A stretch of DNA of 64,000 nucleotides from Neoactinobaculum massilliense. GTDB taxonomy: Bacteria > Actinomycetota > Actinomycetes > Actinomycetales > Actinomycetaceae. Within the stretch, counting starts at the first letter, position 1; each line of letters opens with the position of its first letter. The DNA lies in contig NZ_UWPE01000002.1 of the NCBI RefSeq assembly GCF_900604955.1, forward strand, positions 62,001-126,000, given 5' to 3'. The position numbers and the translations under genes were made by a program. Below the pieces are notes generated by a model. That model was not told where the DNA came from. It saw nothing but the letters and a program-made list of their open reading frames with translations, and ran no database searches. Positions 24,848 through 33,539 of the stretch are shown here, one piece after another.

Positions 24848-26194
24848 CTAGTTTGCTACCTGGAGGCCAAGATCCTTCAGCGTGGTCTTGGCCTGATCGC
24901 CAGCGGAACTGAACACGTCCGCTACCTTGGCCGAACCATCAATGGCCGCGTTCGCCTTATCAGTCATCACCGGGGTGACCGAGGACCAGCCGGGCATGAA
25001 GATGAACTTCGAGGACATGTTGGCGGATGCCTTGGAGAACACCGTCATCGGATCCTCGCCGGCGGCGAAGAACGGGCCGTAGGAATCCGGCGTTGCGGGA
25101 ACGCTGGTGGAAGCAGCGGTCACAAGGCCCTGGGTGGCCAGGTCATCCACCTGGGTGTTGAACCAGTTGTTGAACTCCATGGCCTCAGCCGGGTACTGGC
25201 AACCCTTCATGACGGCCACACCGGAACCGCCATCCGGGCCGGTGGCACCGTCTGCATTACCGAACCAGTTCGGCAGTTCAGCCACGGCCCACTTGCCGGC
25301 ATCCGCGCTATTCGCGCCGTCACCTGCGATGAGCGGAGCCTCCCAGGCGGCACCGATGGTGCCGATGAGGGAGCCGTCAGCAACGGCGGCGCTCCAGGAT
25401 GCGTCCCACCGCGGCTTGGTGAACACAGCCTTGTTATCCAGCAGGTTCTGCCACACGTCGGCCACGGCCGTGGAGCCGGTGCCCGTGGTGTTTACCTTCC
25501 AGGCATCTCCATCCAGCGTGAACCAGGAATCGCCGGCTGCGGCCGCCTGAGCGGTGAGCGCGTTGCCGGCTTCATCAGCCTGGAAGGAGAGGATGTACTT
25601 GCCCTGGGCGGCAGCCTTCTTGGCCGCAGCCTCAAGTTCCTCGGCATTTGTGGGTACCTCGATACCCAGCTGCTTGAATGCCTCCGTGTCATAGAAGTAC
25701 ACGAGCGGGCCGGTATCCTGCGGCAGGCCGAAGATCTTGCCGTCCACGCCCATTAGGTTGTATTCACCTTCGGAGAAGTTGTCCTTGTACTTCTCGGCGT
25801 ACTGGGTGACGTCCTCCAGCAGGCCCTTGGTGTAGACCTCGGGTACTTCGGCGTAGCCCACCTGCGCCAGGCAGGCCGCGTTGCCGGCCTTAACATCCGT
25901 CTCCAGCTTCTGGATCATGTCCTGGGCGGCGCCGTCAAACTTGACCGTCTTCACCTGGATATTCGGATGCTCCTTGTTCCAGCGAGACACGATATCCGCC
26001 ACCTTGGTCATGCCCTCGGCATCCTGGAGACGGTGCATGTAGGTGAGTTCCACAACCTGGCCGTCGCTCGTGGTTGCTTCGGCAGCGCCCGTTGCCTCCT
26101 TACTGCTTCCGCCTGACGAGCATCCCGCCAGTGCGAAGGCGGCGGCAGCGAGCATCGCGCCGGCGCCCATGAGGCGCTTCTTGTGCGTAGTCAT
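24848..26194 (-). CDS. ABC sugar-binding lipoprotein, galacto-/lacto-N-biose binding protein-like
   Basis: A 448-residue CUT1 solute-binding lipoprotein. Signal peptide with LAGC lipobox places the lipid-anchored cysteine at residue 25, followed by a Ser/Gly linker. The mature domain begins ELTYMHRLQDAEGMTKVADIV and contains GLPQDTGPLVYFYD and the late GGSGVAVMKG, all usual in cluster-1 oligosaccharide binders. From memory, the opening TYMHRL...GMT and AQVGYAEVPEVYTKGLLEDVTQ segments resemble the bifidobacterial GL-BP for lacto-N-biose and galacto-N-biose, which fits the locus. It is the promoter-proximal gene of the importer operon; a nested 36-base dyad stands 50 bases upstream. Substrate remains an inference. 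Confidence 0.85.
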   Translation of the reverse strand: MTTHKKRLMGAGAMLAAAAFALAGCSSGGSSKEATGAAEATTSDGQVVELTYMHRLQDAEGMTKVADIVSRWNKEHPNIQVKTVKFDGAAQDMIQKLETDVKAGNAACLAQVGYAEVPEVYTKGLLEDVTQYAEKYKDNFSEGEYNLMGVDGKIFGLPQDTGPLVYFYDTEAFKQLGIEVPTNAEELEAAAKKAAAQGKYILSFQADEAGNALTAQAAAAGDSWFTLDGDAWKVNTTGTGSTAVADVWQNLLDNKAVFTKPRWDASWSAAVADGSLIGTIGAAWEAPLIAGDGANSADAGKWAVAELPNWFGNADGATGPDGGSGVAVMKGCQYPAEAMEFNNWFNTQVDDLATQGLVTAASTSVPATPDSYGPFFAAGEDPMTVFSKASANMSSKFIFMPGWSSVTPVMTDKANAAIDGSAKVADVFSSAGDQAKTTLKDLGLQVAN

Positions 26195-26215
26195 TCGAAT
26201 ACCTCTCCCTTGAGG

Positions 26216-26230
26216 TCCCAGAGACTGGGA
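26216..26230 (-). promoter_or_regulatory. Small leader hairpin before the binding-protein gene
   Basis: TCCCA and TGGGA arms with a five-base loop lie 22-36 bases upstream of the binding-protein ATG, between the nested dyad and the ribosome site. It may be an mRNA leader stem; significance is low on its own. Confidence 0.3.
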
Positions 26231-26243
26231 TTTGAATCGAAAT

Positions 26244-26279
26244 ATGCGAAAAACATCTGATATTTGATGTCTTACGCAT
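26244..26279 (-). promoter_or_regulatory. Nested dyad operator upstream of the importer operon
   Basis: Outer arms ATGCG (26244-26248) and CGCAT (26275-26279) and inner arms ACATC (26253-26257) and GATGT (26266-26270) share exactly the same centre (26261.5), giving a 36-base symmetric site in otherwise AT-rich sequence. On the minus strand a TACAAT (-10-like, at 26282-26287) lies just upstream of it. A repressor bound here would sit at or just downstream of the transcription start of the binding-protein gene. No regulator gene is in the adjacent sequence. Confidence 0.6.
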
Positions 26280-26643
26280 GCATTGTACGGTGCGCTTCCT
26301 CACGTTCCTAGGACCCTTTTAAGAATCCGAGGCACGCTCCGCAGGTGCATCGACTATCGTCCCACATCAGTTTCCGGCAGAGTCTGGGGCTTCCCGTCAG
26401 GTTCCGCCGAATCGTGAGACAGAATACATTTTTGAGAGAATGTTCACACTCGCGGTTGTGTTCATTCCCGCCGCGCGATGACGACGTCGTTCCGCCCCGA
26501 CACCCCGAGGCGCCCGCTCTACCGGGGATTCCGAAGTACCCACACGGGCGACCGCACCACTACGTATGATGTTCTTAAGCATATTGGACGTCCGTCTCCA
26601 CGGCGGGCGTCGCTCATTCGTGCATTAGGAGACGAGGAAGTCC

Positions 26644-27774
26644 ATGACGAAGAGCACAGACGCGCAAAGCGTGAAGTCATACTTTGCCCGCGCGTATGGG
26701 CGTAGCCCGGACCGTATCTGGGCCGCGCCGGGACGCGTCAATCTGCTCGGTGACCACACGGATTACAACGGAGGGCTGGCGCTTCCGTTCGCGCTGGCCC
26801 AACGCGCCTACGTCGCCCTCGGCTGGCGCGAAGATACCGCTGTTCACCTCAACTCCGCCGGTTTCGAACCCTGGGCCGGCACCCTGGACCACATCGGTCC
26901 CGGCATGCCCGCCTCCTGGGCCCAGTACGCTGCCGGCACGGCGTGGGCGCTGGGGATAACGCGGGGGTTCGACGCCGCCATACTCTCCGATGTTCCCCTT
27001 TCGGCGGGGCTCTCCTCCTCGGCCGCCATTGGCTGCGCCATGGGTGGCGCGCTGGCCAATCCGGAAACAGTCGGGGAACGGCACAACGTGGTCAACGCAT
27101 GCGTGCGCGCGGAAAACCAGGTGGCCGGTGCACCCACCGGCGGCATGGACCAAACGGCCTCCATGTTCGCCGCCGCCGGCCACGCCCTTCTCATCGATTT
27201 TGGGCGGGACTCCATGATGCACGTACCGCTCGATCTGTCCCCGCGAGGGCTCGCCATCCTCATTATTAATACGCGTGTCACCCACGCGTTGGCGGATGGA
27301 CAGTACGGCCGACGGCGCGCTGAATGTCAGGAGGCCGCCCGACAGCTGGGCGTTACCGCCCTGGCGCAGGCCACCCCGGAAGACGCCGAGCGCCTGGACG
27401 GCATTCTCGCGCGACGCACTCGTCACGTCACAACGGAAACTGAACGCGTGCGCACCGCCGTCGGCCTTCTAAATGCCGGCACCCCCGAGAAACTGGGGCC
27501 CGTACTACTCGCCTCCCACACCTCCCTCCGTGACGACTATGAGGTATCCTGCCCCGAACTCGATACGGCGGTGGAGGCGGCCATGGAGGCCGGTGCTCTC
27601 GGCGCACGCATGACGGGTGGCGGATTTGGCGGCTCCGCCCTGGCCCTCATCCGGGAGGCAGACCGCCCAGCCATCACGGAAGCCATTAGGATCGCCTTTG
27701 CCCGGCACGGATTCACCGCACCGGAAATGTTTACTGCCGTTCCGTCCCAGAGCGCAGAAAGGATTTCACTATGA
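26644..27774 (+). CDS. galK: Galactokinase
   Basis: A 376-residue GHMP kinase. The galactose-recognition signature GRVNLLGDHTDYNGG (about 31-45), the ATP-binding PLSAGLSSSAA (about 119-129) and the C-terminal GARMTGGGFGGSAL are all complete, and the catalytic Asp lies in GGMDQTASM. It phosphorylates alpha-galactose to galactose-1-phosphate. GAGGAA precedes the ATG. It leads a tight operon with the UDPGP-type uridylyltransferase (four-base overlap) and galE. No classical galT is present, so galactose-1-phosphate from both this kinase and GH112 would be activated by the next enzyme. Its promoter lies in the 450-base divergent gap to the importer gene, so the two units may be co-regulated. Confidence 0.95.
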   Translation: MTKSTDAQSVKSYFARAYGRSPDRIWAAPGRVNLLGDHTDYNGGLALPFALAQRAYVALGWREDTAVHLNSAGFEPWAGTLDHIGPGMPASWAQYAAGTAWALGITRGFDAAILSDVPLSAGLSSSAAIGCAMGGALANPETVGERHNVVNACVRAENQVAGAPTGGMDQTASMFAAAGHALLIDFGRDSMMHVPLDLSPRGLAILIINTRVTHALADGQYGRRRAECQEAARQLGVTALAQATPEDAERLDGILARRTRHVTTETERVRTAVGLLNAGTPEKLGPVLLASHTSLRDDYEVSCPELDTAVEAAMEAGALGARMTGGGFGGSALALIREADRPAITEAIRIAFARHGFTAPEMFTAVPSQSAERISL

Positions 27775-29102
27775 CCGCCCTCGAGGAGTGCCTAGAAAAG
27801 TTGCGCGGCGACGGTGCCAGCCCGTTGGCCATCAGAAAATTCACCCACTACTGGCATCAGGTACAGAGCGGGGCCACCGGGCTTATTCCAGAGGACACGA
27901 TCGAGCCCATCGAAAGTGTGGAATCACTGGGTGATACGCACTTTGACGAGGCCGAGGTGCGCGACGCGCTGGGTAAGACGGCCTTCCTCAAGCTCAACGG
28001 TGGGCTGGGCACGTCCATGGGTTTGGACCGCGCCAAGTCCCTCATTCCCGTCCGCGATGGTCTTCGTTTTATTGACATCATCATGCGGCAGGTGGAGTAC
28101 GCGCGCGCCACCACCGGCGTGAATATTCCGCTGCTGCTCATGGACTCGTTCCGCACCGCCCGGGATATGCACGAAATTATCCCGGATGATTTCAACGGCG
28201 ATGTTGATTTCGAACTGATGCAGGGGCGCGAGCCGAAGATTCTCGCGGACACCCTGGCACCCGCCACGTGGGAGAAGGATCCCGCCCTTGAATGGTGCCC
28301 GCCGGGACACGGCGATATTTACACGGCCATGTGGGACACAGGCCTGCTGGACAAGCTGCTGGAGGCCGGCTACCGCTACCTCAACACGTCCAACGCGGAT
28401 AATTTGGGGGCCTTCCCCAGCGGGGAAATTGCCGCCTGGTTCGCCGCGAGCGGTGCCGATTACTGCCCGGAGGTGTGCGTGCGCACGCTGGCGGACGTCA
28501 AGGGTGGACACCTGGCGCGGCGCAAAGCGGATGGACGCGTCATCCTCCGCGATACGGCACAAACCCCGCCGGAGGACATGGATTACTTCACGGATCTTCA
28601 TCGCCATCCGTATTTCCACACGAATAATCTGTGGTTCAACCTGGAGTCTCTCCGGGATCTGCTCAAGCGCAACGACGGTTTCATTGACCTGCCGCTTATC
28701 CGCAACCACAAGACGGTGGATCCCCGGGATCCTGAATCCCCCGCCGTGGTGCAGATCGAATGCGCGATGGGCGCGATCGTGGAATTCTTCCCCACGGCAA
28801 TCCCACTCAATGTGCCGCGTTCCCGCTTCCTCCCGGTGAAAACCACCAATGATCTGCTGCCTCTCCGCTCGGACGCCTACCGTTTCTCCCCGCATTCCTC
28901 CCTGGATTTGCTGGCTGAGGAGCCGCCGGTGGTGTTCCTCGACAAGCACTACTTCAAGAACATTGCGGATTTTGAGGACCGCATCCCCACCGTCCCCTCG
29001 CTGCGCGAATGCCACACGCTGACGGTGACGGGTGACTGGCGTTTCGAGCAGCCGTCCACCTTCCGCGGCGACGTCACCATCACGGGAAACGGCGTGATTT
29101 AA
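27771..29102 (+). CDS. UDPGP-family UTP-hexose-1-phosphate uridylyltransferase
   Basis: A 443-residue enzyme of the eukaryotic-type UDP-glucose pyrophosphorylase family, not the GalU family. It shows the nucleotide-binding KLNGGLGTSMG motif, the AKSLIPVRDG segment with the conserved Lys, PPGHGDIYTA in the sugar-phosphate loop, NTSNADNLGA, and VQIECAMGAIVEFF, ending in a beta-helix-like tail. Bifidobacteria use a homologue, instead of GalT, to make UDP-Gal and UDP-Glc from UTP and the hexose-1-phosphate; with GalE it would turn galactose-1-phosphate into glucose-1-phosphate. It overlaps galK by four bases and has GAAAGGA upstream of its ATG. Preference between Gal-1-P and Glc-1-P cannot be read here. 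Confidence 0.88.
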   Translation: MTALEECLEKLRGDGASPLAIRKFTHYWHQVQSGATGLIPEDTIEPIESVESLGDTHFDEAEVRDALGKTAFLKLNGGLGTSMGLDRAKSLIPVRDGLRFIDIIMRQVEYARATTGVNIPLLLMDSFRTARDMHEIIPDDFNGDVDFELMQGREPKILADTLAPATWEKDPALEWCPPGHGDIYTAMWDTGLLDKLLEAGYRYLNTSNADNLGAFPSGEIAAWFAASGADYCPEVCVRTLADVKGGHLARRKADGRVILRDTAQTPPEDMDYFTDLHRHPYFHTNNLWFNLESLRDLLKRNDGFIDLPLIRNHKTVDPRDPESPAVVQIECAMGAIVEFFPTAIPLNVPRSRFLPVKTTNDLLPLRSDAYRFSPHSSLDLLAEEPPVVFLDKHYFKNIADFEDRIPTVPSLRECHTLTVTGDWRFEQPSTFRGDVTITGNGVI

Positions 29103-29184
29103 CCATGTTTGCCCCGCCTTCCGTCCCCAGCATCCCATCGCACACCACGGGCGCCACGGCGCCCTCACCCACAGAAAGGCAATC

Positions 29185-30228
29185 ATGAAGGTTCTAGTTT
29201 CGGGCGGGGCCGGCTATATCGGTTCCCACACCGTTGTGCAGCTGGCGGAGGCGGGGCATGAACCCGTCATTGTGGACAATTTCTCCAACTCCAAGCCCAC
29301 CGTCATTGATCGGGTAGAGCAGATTATCGGCCATCACGTGACCTGGTATCGCGCGGATCTCACGGATCGCGCCGTCACCGAGCGCATTTTTCTCCGCGAG
29401 CGCCCGGACGCCGTTATCCACTTTGCCGGATTTAAGGCCGTGGGCGAATCCGTGGCCGAGCCACTCAAGTACTACGAGAACAATCTGAACACCACGTTCT
29501 CACTCATCCACGGCATGCAGGCCTCCGGCTGCCGACTGTTCGCTTTCTCCTCCTCCGCCACCGTGTATGGCATGGCGCCGCTCCCCTTTACAGAGGAGGA
29601 AACGGACCTGTCCGCGCTGTCGCCCTACGGCTACACGAAGCTGGCCGGCGAGCGCATTCTCACGGACATTGCCGCCGCCACCGACATCAGGGTGGCACTG
29701 CTGCGCTACTTCAACCCGGTGGGCGCGCATCCCTCGGGCCTGATCGGTGAGAATCCGCTGGGTATCCCCAATAACCTCATGCCGGCCATCGCGAATGTGG
29801 CCACCGGCCGGCAGGATATGCTCCACGTGTTCGGCAACGATTACCCCACCCCGGACGGTACGTGCGTGCGCGATTATCTGCACGTGGTGGACCTTGCGGA
29901 CGCTCACATTGCGGCCGTGGAGTGGCTCTCGGAGCACGACGTCGCCACCCGGATTTGGAACCTGGGTACGGGACGCGGCACTTCCGTACTAGAACTGGTG
30001 CACGCGTTTGAGCGTGCCTGCGGGCACAAGCTGCCGGTAGAGTTTGCGCCGCGGCGCCCCGGCGACCGCGACGCCTACTGGGCCTCCGCCGAGCGGGCCC
30101 GCGACGAACTCGGGTGGGTAGCCAAGCGCAGCGTGGACGACATGTGCGCGGACACCTGGCACTGTCAGCAGGGGAACCCGGACGGTTTCCCCAACGGAGA
30201 ACCGGCCTCGCAGCCCTCGCAGGCATAG
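29185..30228 (+). CDS. galE: UDP-glucose 4-epimerase
   Basis: A 347-residue extended SDR. The NAD motif GGAGYIGSH lies at residues 7-15, followed by VDNFSNS, HFAGFKAVGES, the catalytic Ser/Tyr-Lys set in FSSSATVYG and YGYTKLAGE, and the substrate loop RYFNPVGAHPSGLIGE and CVRDYLHVVDLA. It interconverts UDP-galactose and UDP-glucose, and in group 2 enzymes also the N-acetyl forms; the pocket residue that decides this was not resolved. AAAGG stands five bases before the ATG. It is third in the galK operon. The last 20 residues are a polar Pro/Ser-rich tail not needed for the fold. Confidence 0.95.
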   Translation: MKVLVSGGAGYIGSHTVVQLAEAGHEPVIVDNFSNSKPTVIDRVEQIIGHHVTWYRADLTDRAVTERIFLRERPDAVIHFAGFKAVGESVAEPLKYYENNLNTTFSLIHGMQASGCRLFAFSSSATVYGMAPLPFTEEETDLSALSPYGYTKLAGERILTDIAAATDIRVALLRYFNPVGAHPSGLIGENPLGIPNNLMPAIANVATGRQDMLHVFGNDYPTPDGTCVRDYLHVVDLADAHIAAVEWLSEHDVATRIWNLGTGRGTSVLELVHAFERACGHKLPVEFAPRRPGDRDAYWASAERARDELGWVAKRSVDDMCADTWHCQQGNPDGFPNGEPASQPSQA

Positions 30229-30278
30229 CTAAAGGCGGGCCGGTAGCCGTCCTGCTCCCGGCCCAACCGCTCCGGCTC

Positions 30279-30305
30279 GGTGCGCGTCTTGGACGCGCAC
30301 CTTTT
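30279..30305 (+). terminator. Terminator after the galK-galE operon
   Basis: Ten-base-pair stem (GGTGCGCGTC / GACGCGCACC) with TTG loop followed by TTTT, 51 bases after the galE stop. A good rho-independent terminator for this genome. Confidence 0.85.
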
Positions 30306-30482
30306 GCCGCGCCTGTGGGCCCAGCGGAATCCATTCCGGCCTGCCTACTCCGGGATGCTCCGCCTATTCCGGGCCACTCCCAAGCTTATCCAGCGTCCGG
30401 TGCCACGCCTCCTATCGCCTCGCGAGCCCTAGGTGGTCACGCACCTAGGACGCTCCCCGGGACGGGTGGAGGCGGCGTCGAC

Positions 30483-31436
30483 TTACTTCTGTGCCTCGCT
30501 TAGCGTGCGAATCGCGTCCAGTACCAGGCCCCAGAACCGCTCACGGTCCAGTTTCGTGGCCACGCGGGAGCGGCACCCGGCCGGGGCGGGCTGGCGCATA
30601 TCCACCACCGTGCGGCCCATGGTGAGCGCACCCTGCGTTTCCACATCCACCGGCGCGGCCACGGTTTCCACAACGGTCGGGTCGATGAGGTAGGCAACGG
30701 TGCAGGGATCATGCACCGGCGGATCGGTGAAGCCCTGGTTGTCCGCGTAGGACTTGCGGAAGTAGTTCATGAGGCCGATGAAGAAGTTGGCCAGCGGGCT
30801 GCCGATCTCGCGCGCTTTCTCCTCCTCCGCGGCCGTGACCAGCGCCTGGTGGGTAAGGTCCAGCCCCACCATCACCGTGTCCCATTCCTGGGCGAACACG
30901 ATCTTGGCGGCTTCCGGATCCACCCAGATGTTGAATTCCGCCGACGCCGTCCAGTTGCCCTGGCCGTAGGCGCCACCCATCACCACCACCTGCTGGGCGC
31001 GCTCCACAATGCGCGGCTCCTTGCGCACCGCGAGCGCCACATTGGTGAGCGGGCCCGTGGCCACCAGCGTGACCGTACCAGCCGGCTCGCTCATGAGCGT
31101 GTCGATAATGAAGTCCACTCCGTGCTTATCCCGGACAGGAACGGTGGGCTCGGGCAGCTCCACGCCGTCCAGCCCGGATTCGCCGTGAATCTGCGGTGCC
31201 ACCTCCACCTGGTGCACCAGCGGGTGGGAGGCGCCCGGATACACCGGCACATCCTCGCGTCCGCACATCACCAGCACGCTCTGAGCATTGCGGGTGACCT
31301 TCTCTAGCGTCTGGTTGCCACCCACGGTGGAAATGCCCAGCAGTTCGATGGCTGGGCTCCCCAGTGCAAGCATGATGGCGACGGCGTCATCATGCCCCGG
31401 ATCGCAATCAAGAATGATCCTCTTTGGCGTCATCAT
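30483..31436 (-). CDS. Nucleoside hydrolase (IunH/Rih type)
   Basis: A 317-residue inosine-uridine-preferring nucleoside hydrolase. The calcium-binding DCDPGHDDA motif begins at Asp10; VATGPLTNVALA and the later EFNIWVDPEAA (ligand Asn/Glu and Asp), and DPCTVAYL with the active-site region, are all in place. The family cleaves the N-glycosidic bond of ribonucleosides to base plus ribose for salvage. Pyrimidine versus purine preference depends on a His/Tyr in the VHDPC segment; here His precedes the Asp. Two Met codons start the frame; either has AAAGG upstream. It stands alone between the galE terminator and a 450-base gap. Confidence 0.9.
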   Translation of the reverse strand: MMTPKRIILDCDPGHDDAVAIMLALGSPAIELLGISTVGGNQTLEKVTRNAQSVLVMCGREDVPVYPGASHPLVHQVEVAPQIHGESGLDGVELPEPTVPVRDKHGVDFIIDTLMSEPAGTVTLVATGPLTNVALAVRKEPRIVERAQQVVVMGGAYGQGNWTASAEFNIWVDPEAAKIVFAQEWDTVMVGLDLTHQALVTAAEEEKAREIGSPLANFFIGLMNYFRKSYADNQGFTDPPVHDPCTVAYLIDPTVVETVAAPVDVETQGALTMGRTVVDMRQPAPAGCRSRVATKLDRERFWGLVLDAIRTLSEAQK

Positions 31437-31890
31437 TCACCTTTCGTTGCGGGACGTTACCCATCCCTATTATGACGGGACGTTGCCGGCCCCTACTGAC
31501 AGCTACTCCGACCGGCCCGGCCCCTACTGACGGAACCCGTCGCCCTCGGCCAGCCCCGCTCTCTTGCCGTTTCATCCTAGACGCACGCTCCGACAAAACG
31601 CGGGTCCGCGGCGGCCCGTGCGGGACGCCGCGGAGCACCCAATGCCCGGCGCCCAACCCTATCTAGGCGAATCCGCGCCGAAAGCGGCAGGAGCGCCAGG
31701 CACGCGGGCAGCGTCGTACCAACGGAACGGTCCTCTACCAACACCGAACTGCCGGCGCACCTGAACGGCGTCGTACCCAACGGACCTACCGGCCTAGCTG
31801 TCCCATCAACGTACCCAACCGGCGTCGTACCAATATCCACGAAACGACACACGTTCCTACCGGACCGCTCACGCCGATACACTCTCCGTT
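31437..31890. other. Intergenic region with GGCGTCGTACC-centred imperfect repeats
   Basis: This gap separates the nucleoside hydrolase (minus) from the ACT protein (plus). Three related blocks centred on GCGTCGTACC occur at 31711, 31768 and 31822, about 55 bases apart, each followed by CAA or similar. The same ten-mer GGCGTCGTAC recurs in other gaps of this window. No convincing ORF. The last part contains a TACACT -10-like hexamer at 31878-31883, seven bases before the ACT gene start. Confidence 0.55.
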
Positions 31891-32160
31891 GTGTATGCGA
31901 TCATCACAACCACGGGCGCCGATCACCCGGGCATCGTAGCGGCTCTCACCACCGCGCTCGCTGAACACGGCGCCAACATTCTGGACATTTCGCAAAGCAT
32001 CATGGGGGACTTTTTCACCATGATCCTCCGGGTGAGCTTCGATGAGCACGCCCATCCCATTGCTGACCTTCAGGCCGCCGCGGAAACAGTGGCCACGGCG
32101 CAGCACCTGGTAGTGCGCGTGCAGTCTGAACAGCTGTTCACCGCTATGACGCAGATTTGA
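31891..32160 (+). CDS. ACT-domain protein (UPF0237 family)
   Basis: An 89-residue single ACT domain: the first strand [30 protein letters not shown] holds the DxPGI ligand-binding turn, and a [11 protein letters not shown] strand pairs with it. UPF0237 proteins occur next to UPF0210 genes throughout bacteria, as here (seven bases apart), and probably bind a small amino acid-like ligand; the role is not established. The GTG start has no ribosome site but a TACACT -10-like box seven bases upstream, the geometry of a leaderless mRNA. Confidence 0.85.
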   Translation: MYAIITTTGADHPGIVAALTTALAEHGANILDISQSIMGDFFTMILRVSFDEHAHPIADLQAAAETVATAQHLVVRVQSEQLFTAMTQI

Positions 32161-32167
32161 GGCTCGG

Positions 32168-33526
32168 ATGAAACCCAATGCGCAGGCGGTGCTGGACACC
32201 GTGGAGATGATTGAGCGCTACCGGCTGGATATCCGCACGGTAACGCTGGGGATTTCGCTGCTGGAATGCCGCCGTTCCACTATGGGCGAAACATGCGAGG
32301 CTGTTTTTCAGCGCGTCACCCGCCTGGCCGAGCATCAGGTTGCCGTGTGCGAGGGCATCGAGCGGGAACTCGGCATCCCCATCGTCAATAAGCGCATCTC
32401 GGTCACCCCGATTGCCGTTATCGCCGCCGGGTTGGACGGTTCACCCGTGGAACTGGCGCGCACACTGGATCGCGCCGCAAAAACCGTGGGCGTCAACTTT
32501 ATCGGCGGCTACTCGGCGCTGGTGCAGAAGGGCGCCACCGCGTCCGATCGCGCGCTCATCGCCTCCATCCCCGAGGCGCTCGCCACCACGGATGTGGTGT
32601 GCAGTTCGGTTAACGTGGGCTCCTCCCGCACCGGCATCAACATGGACGCCGTGGCGGCCATGGGCCATGCCTTCACCGAGGCGGCCCGTCTCACGGCAGA
32701 TCGCGGCGCCATCGCGTGCGCCAAGCTGGTCACCTTCTGCAATGCCGTCTCCGACAACCCGTTCATGGCGGGCGCGTTCCACGGCGTCGAGGAACCGGAC
32801 GTAGAGGTGAACGTTGGCGTGTCCGGCCCCGGCGTGGTGGCCCGCGCCATCGAAGGTATGGAGGGCGCACCCCTCAACGAAATTGCCGAGGCCATCAAAA
32901 AAGCCGCGTTCTCGATCACGCGTGCCGGACAGCTAGTCGGCAATCTGGCCGCCGAACGTCTGGGTGTGCCTTTCGGCATCGTGGACCTATCCCTCGCCCC
33001 CACCGCCGAAGTGGGCGATTCCGTGGCCGCCGTACTCGAGGCCATGGGGCTGGAGCAAGTGGGGACGCACGGCACCACCGCCGCTCTCGCGCTTCTCAAC
33101 GACGCCGTCAAGAAAGGCGGCATGATGGCCTGCTCCCGCGTGGGCGGACTATCCGGCTCGTTCATTCCCGTCTCCGAGGATCACGGCATGATCGCCGCGG
33201 CCGCCGCCGGCACTATCACGCTGGGCAAGCTCGAAGCCATGACGGCCATCTGCTCGGTGGGTCTGGACATGATCGCGGTACCCGGTGATACACCCGCGGA
33301 AACGATCGCCGCCATCATCGCGGATGAATCTGCCATCGGCATGATGAACCACAAGACCACCGCGGTGCGCGTGATTCCGGTGCCCGGCGCCACCGTTGGG
33401 GACGACGTCGACTTCGGTGGCCTACTAGGGCACGCCCCGGTGATGCCGGTCAAGCGGCAGAGCAGTGCGGACTTCGTCCATCGAGGTGGCTTCATCCCCG
33501 CCCCGATCCACGGCTTCCGCAACTAG
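32168..33526 (+). CDS. UPF0210 / PFL-family (DUF711) protein
   Basis: A 452-residue member of the UPF0210 (DUF711) family. Landmarks are [16 protein letters not shown] near the N-terminus, [47 protein letters not shown] and [13 protein letters not shown], spread over a glycyl-radical-fold-like scaffold without the radical glycine motif. Length is standard. No enzymatic reaction has been assigned as far as I know; the constant pairing with UPF0237 suggests that the ACT protein regulates it. GAGG precedes the ATG. The gene is followed by the third dispersed repeat cluster, so transcription probably stops there or reads through into gldA. Confidence 0.88.
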   Translation: MKPNAQAVLDTVEMIERYRLDIRTVTLGISLLECRRSTMGETCEAVFQRVTRLAEHQVAVCEGIERELGIPIVNKRISVTPIAVIAAGLDGSPVELARTLDRAAKTVGVNFIGGYSALVQKGATASDRALIASIPEALATTDVVCSSVNVGSSRTGINMDAVAAMGHAFTEAARLTADRGAIACAKLVTFCNAVSDNPFMAGAFHGVEEPDVEVNVGVSGPGVVARAIEGMEGAPLNEIAEAIKKAAFSITRAGQLVGNLAAERLGVPFGIVDLSLAPTAEVGDSVAAVLEAMGLEQVGTHGTTAALALLNDAVKKGGMMACSRVGGLSGSFIPVSEDHGMIAAAAAGTITLGKLEAMTAICSVGLDMIAVPGDTPAETIAAIIADESAIGMMNHKTTAVRVIPVPGATVGDDVDFGGLLGHAPVMPVKRQSSADFVHRGGFIPAPIHGFRN

Positions 33527-33539
33527 CGGCATGGCCCAG

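Noticed and set aside
27924-29186. A 420-codon open frame antisense to the UDPGP uridylyltransferase
   Set aside because: No recognisable domain; codon bias belongs to the plus-strand gene.
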